A DNA stretch of 56,228 nt from Streptomyces sp. CB02056 (GCF_001905545.1 NZ_LIPD01000017.1:1836-58063), one strand, 5' to 3'; shown: positions 1 through 8,555, counted from the stretch's first letter. The notes: a model not told the origin generated them from the letters alone. Numbers and translations are program-made.

Positions 1-77
1 CTGGGGCGGGAGGTGGGGGGTGAGGCGGGTGGGGTGGGTGTGGGGGGAGGTGGGTGTGTGTGGGCGGTGGGTGGGGG
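1..77. other. G-rich tract downstream of dhaL
   Basis: The plus strand is almost pure G/T with repeated runs of three to six G, and it ends at the dhaL stop codon. The dhaL transcript would be C-rich here. The tract could form a G-quadruplex on the plus strand, or be simple low-complexity spacer. No gene is visible. Confidence 0.4.
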
Positions 78-704
78 TCAGGTGGTGGTGATGTCGGCGA
101 GGGTGCGGAAGACGAGGGCGGTGGAGGTGGCGCCCGGGTCCTGGTGGCCGATGCTGCGTTCGCCGAGGTAGGAGGCGCGGCCCTTGCGGGCCTGGAGGGG
201 GATGGTGTCGCGGGCGCCCTGTTCGGCGGCGTCGGCGGCCGCTGCGGCCGCTGTGGGGAGGTCGGCGCCGGTGGCGGCTGTGGCGCGGAAGGCGGCGACG
301 GCCGGGGTCCAGGCGTCCACGATGGTCTTGTCGCCGGGGGCGGCTTTGCCGAGGAGGCGGATGGCGTCCAGGCCGGCGGACAGGGCCTCGGCGACGGCGG
401 CCGGGCCGGCCGGGTCGGGCAGGGCGGCGCCGATGGCGCGGAAGGCCTTGCCGTAGAGCGGGCCGGAGGCGCCGCCGACCTTGGAGATGAGGGTGGTGCC
501 GGTCTTGGTGAGGACGGCGCCGGGGCCGGCGGGCTGGAGGCCGTCCAGGGCGGTCAGGGCGGCGGCGAAGCCGCGCTGGAGGTTGCTGCCGTGGTCGCCG
601 TCGCCGATCGCGGAGTCCAGGTCGGTGAGCCGGGCCCGCTCCTTCTCGACGGCCGCGGCGATCGCGCGGACCCAGGCCTCGGCCAGCGGGGTGTCGAAGT
701 CCAT
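78..704 (-). CDS. dhaL: Dihydroxyacetone kinase subunit DhaL
   Basis: This is the ADP-binding subunit of the PEP-dependent dihydroxyacetone kinase, about 208 aa, which is the usual length. The segment AIGDGDHG near residue 33 is the Asp-rich Mg-ADP site of the DhaL fold. In the family, DhaL hands phosphate from the DhaM phospho-His to dihydroxyacetone bound on DhaK, in the cytosol. The ATG start is 12 nt after the dhaK stop, and a GAGGAGG ribosome site overlaps that stop, so the two genes are almost certainly co-translated. Function is firm by motif and context. Confidence 0.95.
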   Translation of the reverse strand: MDFDTPLAEAWVRAIAAAVEKERARLTDLDSAIGDGDHGSNLQRGFAAALTALDGLQPAGPGAVLTKTGTTLISKVGGASGPLYGKAFRAIGAALPDPAGPAAVAEALSAGLDAIRLLGKAAPGDKTIVDAWTPAVAAFRATAATGADLPTAAAAAADAAEQGARDTIPLQARKGRASYLGERSIGHQDPGATSTALVFRTLADITTT

Positions 705-716
705 CGTGCGTCCTCC

Positions 717-1712
717 TCAGGCCCGCTTGAGGGCGGGGGTGTCGACCGGGGCGTCCCAGAGTTCCAGCAGCTCGGCGTCGGCCTTGGTGAGGGTGAGCGA
801 GAAGCCCGCCATGTCCAGGCTGGTGACGTAGTTGCCGACCAGGCTGCGGGCCACCGTGATGCCGCGCTCGGCGAGCCGGGCGGCGACCTCGCCGTAGACC
901 ACGTACAGCTCCAGCAGCGGGGTCGCGCCGAGGCCGTTGAGCAGGGCGATCACCTCGTCGCCCGGGGTCAGGTGGTGGTCGGTCAGGATGGTGTCGACCA
1001 CCTCGGCGGCCAGCTCGCGGGCCGGGCGGAGCTTCTCGCGGCGGCGGCCGGGCTCGCCGTGGATGCCGACGCCGACCTCGATCTCGTCCTCGGGCAGGTC
1101 GAAGCCGGGCTTGCCTGCGGCCGGGACGGTGGCCGCGGTGAGCGCGACGGCGAAGGAGCGGGAGGCGGCGTTGACCCGCTCGCCCAGGGCGGCCACCTCG
1201 TCCAGCGGGGCGCCGCGCTCGGCCAGCGCGCCGGCGGTCTTCTCGACCAGGACGGTCGCGCCGGTGCCCCGGCGGCCGGCCGTCCAGGTGGAGTCCTCGA
1301 CCGCGACGTCGTCGTTGACCAGGACGGTGCGGACCTCCAGGCCCTCCTCGGCGGCGAGTTCGGCGGCGAGCTCGAAGTTCATCACGTCGCCGGTGTAGTT
1401 CTTCACGACGAAGACCACGCCGGCGCCGGTCTCCACGGCCTTGGCGGCGGCCAGCATCTGGTCCGGGACGGGCGAGGTGAAGACCTCGCCGGGGCAGGCG
1501 GCGTCGAGCATGCCGGGGCCGACGAAGCCGCCGTGCAGCGGTTCGTGGCCGGAGCCGCCGCCGGAGATCAGCGCGACCTTCGGGCCGGCCGGGCGGGCGG
1601 CCCGGGTGATCACCCGGTTGGGGACGTCCACCGTCAGCTCCGGATGGGCGGCGGCGATCCCGGCCAGCGCGTCCTCCAGGACGCTCTCCGGGGTGTTGAT
1701 CAGCTTCTTCAA
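717..1712 (-). CDS. dhaK: Dihydroxyacetone kinase subunit DhaK
   Basis: This is the dihydroxyacetone-binding subunit, about 331 aa. GGGSGHEPLHGG at residues 51-62 is the family signature. His218 in VGVGIHGEPG is at the place of the histidine that forms the covalent hemiaminal with dihydroxyacetone. I chose a TTG start at 1712, where the protein begins KKLINTPESV as in the family and an AAGGGAG ribosome site lies about 8 nt upstream. The frame stays open to 1823, but that extension is low-complexity Ser-Pro-Arg caused by a 9-bp repeat. It forms an operon with dhaL. Confidence 0.93.
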   Translation of the reverse strand: MKKLINTPESVLEDALAGIAAAHPELTVDVPNRVITRAARPAGPKVALISGGGSGHEPLHGGFVGPGMLDAACPGEVFTSPVPDQMLAAAKAVETGAGVVFVVKNYTGDVMNFELAAELAAEEGLEVRTVLVNDDVAVEDSTWTAGRRGTGATVLVEKTAGALAERGAPLDEVAALGERVNAASRSFAVALTAATVPAAGKPGFDLPEDEIEVGVGIHGEPGRRREKLRPARELAAEVVDTILTDHHLTPGDEVIALLNGLGATPLLELYVVYGEVAARLAERGITVARSLVGNYVTSLDMAGFSLTLTKADAELLELWDAPVDTPALKRA

Positions 1713-1725
1713 CGCTCTTCGCTCC

Positions 1726-1752
1726 CTTGGTGACCTGGGTGACCTGGGTGAG
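1726..1752. repeat. Nonamer array (3 units)
   Basis: CTTGGTGAC, CTGGGTGAC and CTGGGTGAG follow one another with a 9-bp period just upstream of the dhaK start, in the dhaK/dhaM divergent region. It is one of five 9-bp-period arrays at gene borders in this window. Confidence 0.7.
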
Positions 1753-1865
1753 GACGCCACGGCCGGCGACGCCGTAGCCCCGACGCTACGCCAGACGGGG
1801 GTGGTGGGCACGGGGTGCGACACGCGGGATTCCGATCACTCTCCCGGAGTACCTGGTTCCGGCCG

Positions 1866-1881
1866 TAGGGTCGGCCGCATG
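1866..1881 (+). promoter_or_regulatory. Leaderless-type -10 box for dhaM
   Basis: TAGGGT at 1866-1871 is followed by 7 nt and then the dhaM ATG, with no Shine-Dalgarno sequence. This spacing puts transcription start at or near the A of ATG. No convincing -35 box was seen. Confidence 0.45.
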
Positions 1882-2271
1882 AGTGAGAACGTGGGCATTG
1901 TTCTGGTCTCGCACAGCGCCCGGCTCGCGGAGGGGCTGCGCGAGCTGCTCGGCGAACTCGCCTCGGACGGCGTGCGGGTGGTCGTCGCGGGCGGCACCGA
2001 GGACGGCGGGCTCGGCACCAGCTACGACCTGATCGCCGGGGCGATCGCGCGGGCCGACGCCGGGGCGGGCGTGGTCGTGCTGCCGGACCTCGGCAGCTCG
2101 GTGCTCACCGCCGTCACGGTGCTGGAGGACGAGCCGCGCCCGGGCGTGCAGCTGGTGGACGCGCCGTTCGTGGAGGGCGCGGTGGCCGCCGCCGTCACCG
2201 CCTCGACCGGGGCGGGCCTGGCCGAGGTGGTCGCGGCGGCCGAGGACGCGCGCGGGTTCCGGAAGCTCTGA
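1879..2271 (+). CDS. dhaM: Phosphotransferase subunit DhaM (EIIA-Man-like)
   Basis: A 130-aa EIIA-mannose-fold protein starting SENVGIVLVSHSARLAEG. His12 matches the phosphorylated histidine of DhaM. It takes phosphate from the PTS (EI/HPr) and re-phosphorylates ADP on DhaL. It is the short form, without the HPr and EI domains fused in E. coli DhaM, so it must use free PTS proteins. It is transcribed divergently from dhaK-dhaL, whereas dha genes are often collinear. The start has no ribosome site but a TAGGGT box 7 nt upstream, suggesting a leaderless mRNA. Confidence 0.92.
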   Translation: MSENVGIVLVSHSARLAEGLRELLGELASDGVRVVVAGGTEDGGLGTSYDLIAGAIARADAGAGVVVLPDLGSSVLTAVTVLEDEPRPGVQLVDAPFVEGAVAAAVTASTGAGLAEVVAAAEDARGFRKL

Positions 2272-2307
2272 CGGACCGGTGTCCGGGCGCCGTTCAGTGC
2301 CCGCGGC

Positions 2308-4020
2308 TCACTTGGCGTCCGCGTAGCAGTCCACCACCGCCGTGCTGAGCGGGAAGCGCACCGGGGTGTCGCCGAACACCAGCCGGCGGGCCTCGTCGGC
2401 CGCCTCGGCGACGGCGGCGGCCACCTCGTCGGCGAGGTTGGCCGGGGTGTGCACGATCACCTCGTCGTGCTGGAAGAACACCAGGTGCGGGCGGTCCTCC
2501 GGGCCCGCGGCGGGCAGTTCGTTCAGTCGGCGGCGCAGGGCCGCGAGCAGGGCCAGTGCCCAGTCGGCGGCGCTGGCCTGGATGACGAAGTTGCGGGTGA
2601 AGCGGCCGCGGGCGCGGGCGGTGCGGCCGCCGGCCTCGCCCGCGCCCTCGCCCTCGGTGAGGTCGAGGAAGTCGGCGGAGGCCGGCGGGCAGACCCGGCC
2701 GAGCCGGGAGGCGACCACGCCGCCGTCCTCGCCGGTGCGGGCGGCGGCCTCGACGTAGCCCATCGCGGCCGGGTAGCGGCGGTGCAGGGTGTTCAGCAGC
2801 GGGCCGATGTCGCCGCTGGTCTGCCCGTACATGGCGCCGAGCAGGCCGAGCTTGGCCTTGTCCCGGTCCCCCTGGAAGGCCTGGGCGGCGAGCGCCTCGT
2901 ACAGGTCGCCGCCGGCGGCGGTGCGGGCCAGCCCGGCGTCCTGGGAGAGCGCGGCGAGCACCCGGGGCTCCAGCTGGGCGGCGTCGGCGACGACCAGCAG
3001 CCAGCCCGGGTCGGCGACCACGGCGCGGCGCAGGATGCGCGGGATCTGCAGGGCGCCGCCGCCGCGGCTGGCCCAGCGGCCGGAGACCACGCCGCCGACC
3101 ACGTACTCGGGCCGGAACCGGCCGCCGCGGGCCCAGGCGTCCTGCCAGGCCCAGCCGTGCGCGACGTGGATCCGGGACAGCTCCTTGTAGCGGACCAGCA
3201 GCTGCGCGGCCGGGTGGTCGACGCCCTTGAGCTCCCAGGAGCGGGTGGAGCCGAGCTGGATGCCCGCCTCGGCGAAGGCGCGCAGCACCTGGGTGTGCGA
3301 GTCGGGGTTGAACGGCTTGGCGCCGAGGGCCTGCTGGAGGTCGACGGCGAGCTCGGCGAGGACCCTGGGCTGGGTGCCGGGGACGGTCGGCCGGGGGCCG
3401 AGCAGTTCGGTCAGCAGCCGGTCGTGGACGTCGGCCCGCCAGGGCAGCCCGTCGTGGGCCGTCTCGGCGGCCACCAGGGCGCCGGCCGACTCGGCGGCGA
3501 CCAGCAGCCGGAAGCGCTGCCGGGCGGCCGGGTCGGCGATGGCGGCGATCCGGCGCTGCTGTTCGGCGTGGACGGCGACCACGGCCTCCAACGGGTCGGC
3601 GCCGGGGGGCAGTTGCAGCCGGTCGGGGGCGAACAGGGTGTCCTGGCCGTCGTCGGCGTCGGCCAGGCCGGGCTCGGGCAGGTCCGCCGGGACGGGCAGG
3701 TTCCGCAGCCGGGCCCAGGCGGCGCCGAGCGAGCGCGGCGCCCCGAACCGGCCCTCGTGCGCCAGCAGCAGCGCCTCGACCAGCCGCAGGTCGTGGCAGC
3801 GGGCGAGCCGGTCGGGCAGGCGCGGCAGCAGCGGGGCGTACCCGGAGTCGGCGGCGGCCCAGACCCAGCGCGGGTGGTCGGCGGCCTCCCGGGCGGCGAC
3901 GGCGGTGGCGAGGTCGCGGACGGCCTCCGGCGGGCCGAGCGGCCGGCCCGTGTCGTCCAGCGGCTGGAGCCGGCCGCCGGGGCCGTGCGGATCGGGCGCG
4001 ATGGCGGTCCTGGGTGCCAC
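2308..4020 (-). CDS. PolA-like DNA polymerase (annotated in relatives as bifunctional 3'-5' exonuclease/DNA polymerase)
   Basis: An A-family polymerase domain of about 570 aa without a 5' nuclease domain. Motif A is VVADAAQLEPRVLAALSQD with the catalytic Asp. Motif B is RDKAKLGLLGAMYG, with Arg, Lys and Tyr-Gly spaced as in the O helix but Leu where Pol I has Phe762. Motif C is FFQHDEVIV. The N-terminal third has the size of an exonuclease domain, but no Asp-x-Glu exonuclease motif was found, so proofreading is doubtful. It probably helps in repair rather than replication. The GTG start at 4020 (VAPRTAIAPD) follows a GGAGAGGAG site; the frame is open further upstream but looks non-coding. Confidence 0.85.
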   Translation of the reverse strand: MAPRTAIAPDPHGPGGRLQPLDDTGRPLGPPEAVRDLATAVAAREAADHPRWVWAAADSGYAPLLPRLPDRLARCHDLRLVEALLLAHEGRFGAPRSLGAAWARLRNLPVPADLPEPGLADADDGQDTLFAPDRLQLPPGADPLEAVVAVHAEQQRRIAAIADPAARQRFRLLVAAESAGALVAAETAHDGLPWRADVHDRLLTELLGPRPTVPGTQPRVLAELAVDLQQALGAKPFNPDSHTQVLRAFAEAGIQLGSTRSWELKGVDHPAAQLLVRYKELSRIHVAHGWAWQDAWARGGRFRPEYVVGGVVSGRWASRGGGALQIPRILRRAVVADPGWLLVVADAAQLEPRVLAALSQDAGLARTAAGGDLYEALAAQAFQGDRDKAKLGLLGAMYGQTSGDIGPLLNTLHRRYPAAMGYVEAAARTGEDGGVVASRLGRVCPPASADFLDLTEGEGAGEAGGRTARARGRFTRNFVIQASAADWALALLAALRRRLNELPAAGPEDRPHLVFFQHDEVIVHTPANLADEVAAAVAEAADEARRLVFGDTPVRFPLSTAVVDCYADAK

Positions 4021-4212
4021 GGGGGCTGCTCCTCTCCGGCGCGCGGTCGGGCGTGCGGGGACGGGTACGGGGACGCGGGCCCGCGGACGGGCACGCCGCG
4101 GCCCGCGACCGACGGGCCCGCGCGTCGACGTTAACGGGTGGGTACGACAACGGGCGGCACGCGGGCCCCGCGAGGGGCGGCAAAAGCACGTGGGCAGGGC
4201 CGGGGACACGGC

Positions 4213-4229
4213 GTAGGGTTCGCGAAATG
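4213..4229 (+). promoter_or_regulatory. Leaderless-type -10 box for M3 peptidase
   Basis: TAGGGT at 4213-4218 lies 8 nt before the ATG at 4227, and there is no ribosome site. The arrangement closely resembles that of dhaM. Confidence 0.45.
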
Positions 4230-6251
4230 ACCGTGAACCCGTTCTTCCAGGCCAGCCCGCTGGTCTACGAGCTCCCGCCGTTCGCCGAGATCCGCGAGGA
4301 GCACTACCTGCCCGCGTACGAGCGGGGGATGGCCGAGCAGCTGGCCGAGATCGCGGTGATCACCGCGGACCGGGGCCTGCCGACCTTCGAGAACACCCTG
4401 GTGGCCCTGGAGCGCTCCGGGGAGCTGCTGCGCCGGGTCGACGCGGTGTTCCGCAACCAGTCCTCCTCGGACACCACCGACGTGCTGGACGAGGTGGAGG
4501 CGAAGGTGAGCCCGCTGCTCGCCGCCCACCACGACGCGATCCACCTGGACCTCGCGCTGTTCGCCCGGATCGAGGCGCTGTACGGGGACCGCGCCGGGCT
4601 CGGCCTGGACCCGGAGTCGCTGCGCCTGCTGGAGCGCCGGTACACCGCCTTCGTGCGCTCCGGCGCCCGGCTGGGCGCGGCCGAGCAGGCCCGGCTGCGC
4701 GAGCTGAACGCCGAACTCGCCGCGCTCGGCACCACGTTCCAGCAGAACGTGAACGCCGCCACCCGGGCCGCCGCGCTGGTCCTGGACTCCGCCGAGGAGC
4801 TCGCCGGGCTGTCCGGGGGCGCGATCGCCGGGGCCGCCGAGAACGCCCGGGTGCTGGGCCACGACGGCCGGTACGTGCTGAGCCTGAAGAACACCTCCGG
4901 CCAGCCCGAGCTGGCCCAGCTCACCGACCGCGCGGTGCGCGAGCGGCTGCTGGCCGCCTCGCTCGGCCGGGGCGTCGAGGCCAACGGCCCGCTGGCGATC
5001 CGGATGGCCGGGCTGCGCGCCGAGCGGGCGGCGCTGCTCGGGTACCCGAGCCACGCCGCGTACGTGGTGGCGGACGAGACGGCCGGCACCGTCGAGGCGG
5101 TCTCCTCGCTGCTGGCCCGGCTGGTGGAGCCGGCGGTGGCCAACGCCCGCCGGGAGGCCGCCGAGCTGGCCAGGGCGGCCGCCGCGGACGGCATCACGGA
5201 GATCGCCGCGCACGACTGGGCGTACTACTCGGAGAAGGTCCGGCAGAGCTCCTACCAGGTGGACGCGGCCGTGCTGCGCCCGTACTTCGAGCTGGAGCGG
5301 GTGCTGCGGGACGGCGTGTTCTTCGCCGCGAACCTGGCATACGGGGTGACCTTCACCGAGCGGCCGGAGCTGACGGCCCACCACCGGGACGCCCGGGTCT
5401 TCGAGGTGTTCGAGGAGGACGGCACCCCGCTGGGCCTGTTCATCGGCGACTTCCACGCCCGGGCGTCCAAGCGCGGCGGCGCCTGGATGGACGCGATGGT
5501 GGCCCAGTCCGGGCTGACCGGGCAGCGCCCGGTGGTGCTGAACAACCTCAACATCCCGCGCCCGGCGCCCGGCGAGCCGGTGCTGATGGACTGGGACGAG
5601 GTGCGCACGCTGTTCCACGAGTTCGGGCACGCGCTGCACGGGCTGTTCTCGGACGTGCGCTACCCGCTGTTCTCCGGCACCTCGGTGCCCCGGGACTTCG
5701 TCGAGTTCCCCTCGCAGGTCAACGAGATGTGGATGGTCCGGCCGGAGGTGCTGGCCAACTACGCCCGCCACCACGCGACCGGGGAGCCGCTGCCGGCCGA
5801 GCTGGTCGAGCGGATGACGGCGGCCGAGGGCTTCGGGCAGGGCTTCCGGACGGTGGAGTACCTGGCGGCCACGCTGCTGGACTGGGCGTGGCACACCGTG
5901 CCGCGCGGCGAGGAGGTCGCGGACGCCGAGGAGTTCGAGGCGCGGGCGCTCGCCGCGGCCGGGATCGCGGTGGACGCGATCCCGCCGCGCTACCGGACGA
6001 CGTACTTCCAGCACATCTTCTCCAGCGGCTACAGCGCCGCGTACTACGCGTACATCTGGTCGGAGGTGCTGGACGCCGACACCGTGCAGTGGTTCGAGAC
6101 CAACGGGCGCGCGGTGCGGGAGAGCGGTGAGCTGTTCCGGCGCGAGCTGCTGGCGCGCGGGTTCAGCCGGGACCCGCTGGAGTCCTTCCGCGCGGTGGTC
6201 GGCCGGGCTCCGGAGACCGGGCCGCTGCTGGCCCGCCGGGGGCTGGTCTGA
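4227..6251 (+). CDS. M3-family oligopeptidase / peptidyl-dipeptidase
   Basis: A 674-aa zinc peptidase close to Dcp and oligopeptidase A. The active site is TLFHEFGHALHG near residues 463-474, followed by the FVEFPSQVNEMW segment that gives the third zinc ligand. The length is normal and there is no signal peptide, so it acts in the cytosol on short peptides, probably in peptide recycling. The ATG is chosen because MTVNPFFQAS matches family N-termini; the upstream extension is non-coding in composition. It converges with the glycosidase gene, whose stop codon shares one hairpin with this one. Whether it is carboxydipeptidase or endo-oligopeptidase cannot be told. Confidence 0.92.
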   Translation: MTVNPFFQASPLVYELPPFAEIREEHYLPAYERGMAEQLAEIAVITADRGLPTFENTLVALERSGELLRRVDAVFRNQSSSDTTDVLDEVEAKVSPLLAAHHDAIHLDLALFARIEALYGDRAGLGLDPESLRLLERRYTAFVRSGARLGAAEQARLRELNAELAALGTTFQQNVNAATRAAALVLDSAEELAGLSGGAIAGAAENARVLGHDGRYVLSLKNTSGQPELAQLTDRAVRERLLAASLGRGVEANGPLAIRMAGLRAERAALLGYPSHAAYVVADETAGTVEAVSSLLARLVEPAVANARREAAELARAAAADGITEIAAHDWAYYSEKVRQSSYQVDAAVLRPYFELERVLRDGVFFAANLAYGVTFTERPELTAHHRDARVFEVFEEDGTPLGLFIGDFHARASKRGGAWMDAMVAQSGLTGQRPVVLNNLNIPRPAPGEPVLMDWDEVRTLFHEFGHALHGLFSDVRYPLFSGTSVPRDFVEFPSQVNEMWMVRPEVLANYARHHATGEPLPAELVERMTAAEGFGQGFRTVEYLAATLLDWAWHTVPRGEEVADAEEFEARALAAAGIAVDAIPPRYRTTYFQHIFSSGYSAAYYAYIWSEVLDADTVQWFETNGRAVRESGELFRRELLARGFSRDPLESFRAVVGRAPETGPLLARRGLV

Positions 6252-6269
6252 CCGTCACCGTCACGGTCA
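6249..6269. terminator. Short hairpin between convergent genes
   Basis: Arms TGACCGT (6249-6255) and ACGGTCA (6263-6269) with a 7-nt loop. The TGA stop of the M3 peptidase is in the left arm and the stop of the glycosidase in the right arm. The stem is short and there is no T run, so termination strength is uncertain. Confidence 0.4.
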
Positions 6270-7718
6270 GGCCGCGGTGAGCGTGACCGTCACGGTTGTG
6301 CCCCGGCGGGTGTGCGGGAGCCGGACGCGGACGGTTCCCGCGCGCCCGCCGGTCGGTTGGTCGACCTCGACCCGGGCGCCGGCGGGGGAGACGGCGACCC
6401 GGGCCCCGTGCGGGAACGCGGCCGGGGGGAGCAGGAGTTCGCCGCCGCGCCCGGTGCCGTCGGCGCGCCAGCGGACGGTGGCGCCGTCGGCGCGGGCGTC
6501 GGTGCGGACGTCCGTGCCCGCGACGGCCACCGGGTACGGGCCGAAGGCGGGTTCGTCGCCGGGGGCGGGGCGCCCGGCCGGGTCGAGCGCGCAGTAGCCG
6601 CCGTTGCCCCGGCACCAGTACCACATCGTCCAGCCCTCGGCGAAGCCGTCCATCGCGGCGGTCTGACGGCGGACCAGCTCGGTGTTGCCCGGGGTGCGGG
6701 AGTCCGGCGGGCCCCACTCGCCGACCAGGACGGGCAGGCGGTGGGCGGCCGGGTAGCCGGTGATCGCGGCGGTGTACCGCTCCACGAAGCCGTCGGCGGG
6801 GTTCCAGTCGGCGCCGCCCTCGACCGCGGTGTCGTAGAAGTGCGGCGCGTAGCCGAGCCGGGCCGCGCCGGGGCGGGGGTCGGCGAAGCCGGGCAGGCTG
6901 GTGGGCACGCCCTGGCCGACCAGCACGGTCGGCTCGACGAACAGCCAGGCGCGGGAGTCGGCCCGGCGCACGGCGGCGATCAGGCGGCGGTACATGTCGG
7001 CCAGCCGGCCCTGCTCCAGGGCGGAGGCGGCGGCGGCCAGCACGGCCGGGTCGCTCGGGTCGCCGTCCACCGGGCCGAACGGCTCGTTGAACAGGTCGTA
7101 GCCCAGCAGCGAGCGGTGGCCGCGCAGTTCGCGGGCGAGCCGGGTGTAGAAGTCGGCCTGCCAGGCGCGCAGGTCGGGGTCGTCGTAGAGGTGGCGGAAG
7201 GCGGCCTGGACGGCGGGCTGGAAGTAGCCGGCGAACCAGTCGTCCGGGTCCGGGGTGAACGGCAGGCCGTCGTCCCGGGTGGCCCAGACGGGGACGCCGT
7301 TGGTGCCGCCGCCGAACGCGGGCCCGTAGACGTCCTGGTGGAAGTCGACCAGGACCAGCAGGCCCAGCCGGTCGGCCCGGTCGAGGAGCCGCTGGACGCG
7401 GTGCAGCTCGGTGGGGTCGAGGCGGCCGCGCCGGGGTTCCAGCCTGGTCCAGGAGACCGGCAGCCGGACCAGGGTGAAGCCCTGGGCGGCGACGGAGTCG
7501 AGGTCGGCCGGGGTGGCCTCGGCGTACTTGTCGAGGTTGAAGCCGCGCAGGAGGAGCCGGCGGCCCTGGGCGTCGGTGAGGGCGGTGCGGCCGTCGGCGG
7601 CGGTGGCCGTTCCGGTGGGGAAGCGGTCCGGCGGCCCGTCGTGGGCCGAGGCCGGGACGGCGGTGAGGACGGCGGTGGCGGCGAGCAGCAGGGCGACGGC
7701 GGTGCGGCGCAGGCGCAT
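6267..7718 (-). CDS. Secreted GH5-type glycosidase (cellulase/endoglycoceramidase-like)
   Basis: A 483-aa exported clan-A glycoside hydrolase. A signal peptide (RLRR, then a hydrophobic stretch, then VPASA) covers residues 1-25. The acid/base Glu212 is in GYDLFNEPFG, the nucleophile Glu334 in PVLVGEWGPP, and VDFHQDVYG near 124-132 is typical of the endoglycoceramidase branch. A beta-sandwich-like tail follows residue 390. The likely substrate is a beta-glycan or glycolipid outside the cell; which one is not visible. I used the ATG at 7718 because the signal peptide starts there, although the frame extends to 7784. Confidence 0.88.
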   Translation of the reverse strand: MRLRRTAVALLLAATAVLTAVPASAHDGPPDRFPTGTATAADGRTALTDAQGRRLLLRGFNLDKYAEATPADLDSVAAQGFTLVRLPVSWTRLEPRRGRLDPTELHRVQRLLDRADRLGLLVLVDFHQDVYGPAFGGGTNGVPVWATRDDGLPFTPDPDDWFAGYFQPAVQAAFRHLYDDPDLRAWQADFYTRLARELRGHRSLLGYDLFNEPFGPVDGDPSDPAVLAAAASALEQGRLADMYRRLIAAVRRADSRAWLFVEPTVLVGQGVPTSLPGFADPRPGAARLGYAPHFYDTAVEGGADWNPADGFVERYTAAITGYPAAHRLPVLVGEWGPPDSRTPGNTELVRRQTAAMDGFAEGWTMWYWCRGNGGYCALDPAGRPAPGDEPAFGPYPVAVAGTDVRTDARADGATVRWRADGTGRGGELLLPPAAFPHGARVAVSPAGARVEVDQPTGGRAGTVRVRLPHTRRGTTVTVTLTAA

Positions 7719-7806
7719 CGGGGACCTCGCACGGCGGGGGGTGGGGGTGGGGCCCGATGATGCCCGGACTTCCGTGCGCCGCACAAGAGTTCGGTCTACG
7801 GAGGAC

Positions 7807-8430
7807 TCAGTCCGCGGCCGGTTCGGGCGCGGTCGGCAGGACGGCGGTCGGCCGGTCCGCGGCGGCGGCCAGCCGGCCCCAGAGCAGGTCGGCCAGCGCC
7901 TGCACCATCCGGGCGCGCGAGCAGGGTCTGGTCTCCAGCCACCAGTCCCCGGCGGCCAGCACCATCCCGGTGATGCCCCGGCCCCAGGCCTCGGCGAGCA
8001 GGTCGCGGTCGGCGCCGAGGTCGACCTGGCTCTGTACGGCCCGGGTGATCTCCTCGGCGATCTGCCGGAGCGCGGGGGCGAGGGCGTTGCCGGCGCCGCT
8101 CGGGTCGCCGGGCTCGGGGTGGGTGAGCAGCCGGTAGACCTGGGGGCGGGCCTCGATGCCGGCGAGGTAGGTGTCCAGGACGTGCTCGACCCGGTCGCGG
8201 CGCTCCAGCGGCTCGGCGAGGGCGGCCCGGACGGCGGCCAGCAGTCCGCCGGTGTGGCGCTCGGTCAGGGCTCTGATCAGGCCGTTCCGGTCGCCGAAGT
8301 GGCGGTAGAGGATCGGCTTGGTGATGCCGGCCTCGGCGGCGATGGCGTTCATGCTGGCGCCCGGCCCTTCGCGCTGGACGACCCGGTCGGCGGCGTTGAG
8401 CAGCTGCTCGCGGCGGGGCTCTCGGGACAT
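7807..8430 (-). CDS. TetR-family regulator (acyl-CoA dehydrogenase partner)
   Basis: A 207-aa repressor. The N-terminal HTH (residues 8-55) contains ASMNAIAAEAGITKPILYRHFGDRNGL. The C-terminal ligand domain resembles regulators of fatty-acid catabolism. The ATG at 8430 follows a GAGGAG site. It is divergent from an acyl-CoA dehydrogenase with a 125-bp shared control region that holds a perfect palindrome, so it most likely represses that gene and responds to an acyl-CoA. The ligand is inferred. Confidence 0.9.
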   Translation of the reverse strand: MSREPRREQLLNAADRVVQREGPGASMNAIAAEAGITKPILYRHFGDRNGLIRALTERHTGGLLAAVRAALAEPLERRDRVEHVLDTYLAGIEARPQVYRLLTHPEPGDPSGAGNALAPALRQIAEEITRAVQSQVDLGADRDLLAEAWGRGITGMVLAAGDWWLETRPCSRARMVQALADLLWGRLAAAADRPTAVLPTAPEPAAD

Positions 8431-8501
8431 GCGCTGCTCCTCGGAGTTGGGGTCCGTCTGGGCGTTGACACCGGTTACCAATCAGTAGCAGACTCCGACG
8501 A

Positions 8502-8518
8502 TGTTACCCGAGGTAACA
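8502..8518. promoter_or_regulatory. Candidate TetR operator
   Basis: A perfect 7-bp inverted repeat TGTTACC-CGA-GGTAACA, 38 bp upstream of the acyl-CoA dehydrogenase ATG and 72 bp from the divergent TetR start. A related half-site GGTTACC lies at about 8473. Typical size and symmetry for a TetR dimer site. Confidence 0.7.
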
Positions 8519-8555
8519 CCCCGGTCGGCCGCACACGTCTTCGGAGGCACGCACC

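Noticed and set aside
54..1733. A 559-codon plus-strand frame opposite dhaK-dhaL
   Set aside because: Gly/Ala/Val/Asp-rich composition of an antisense shadow; dhaK and dhaL on the other strand have clear motifs.
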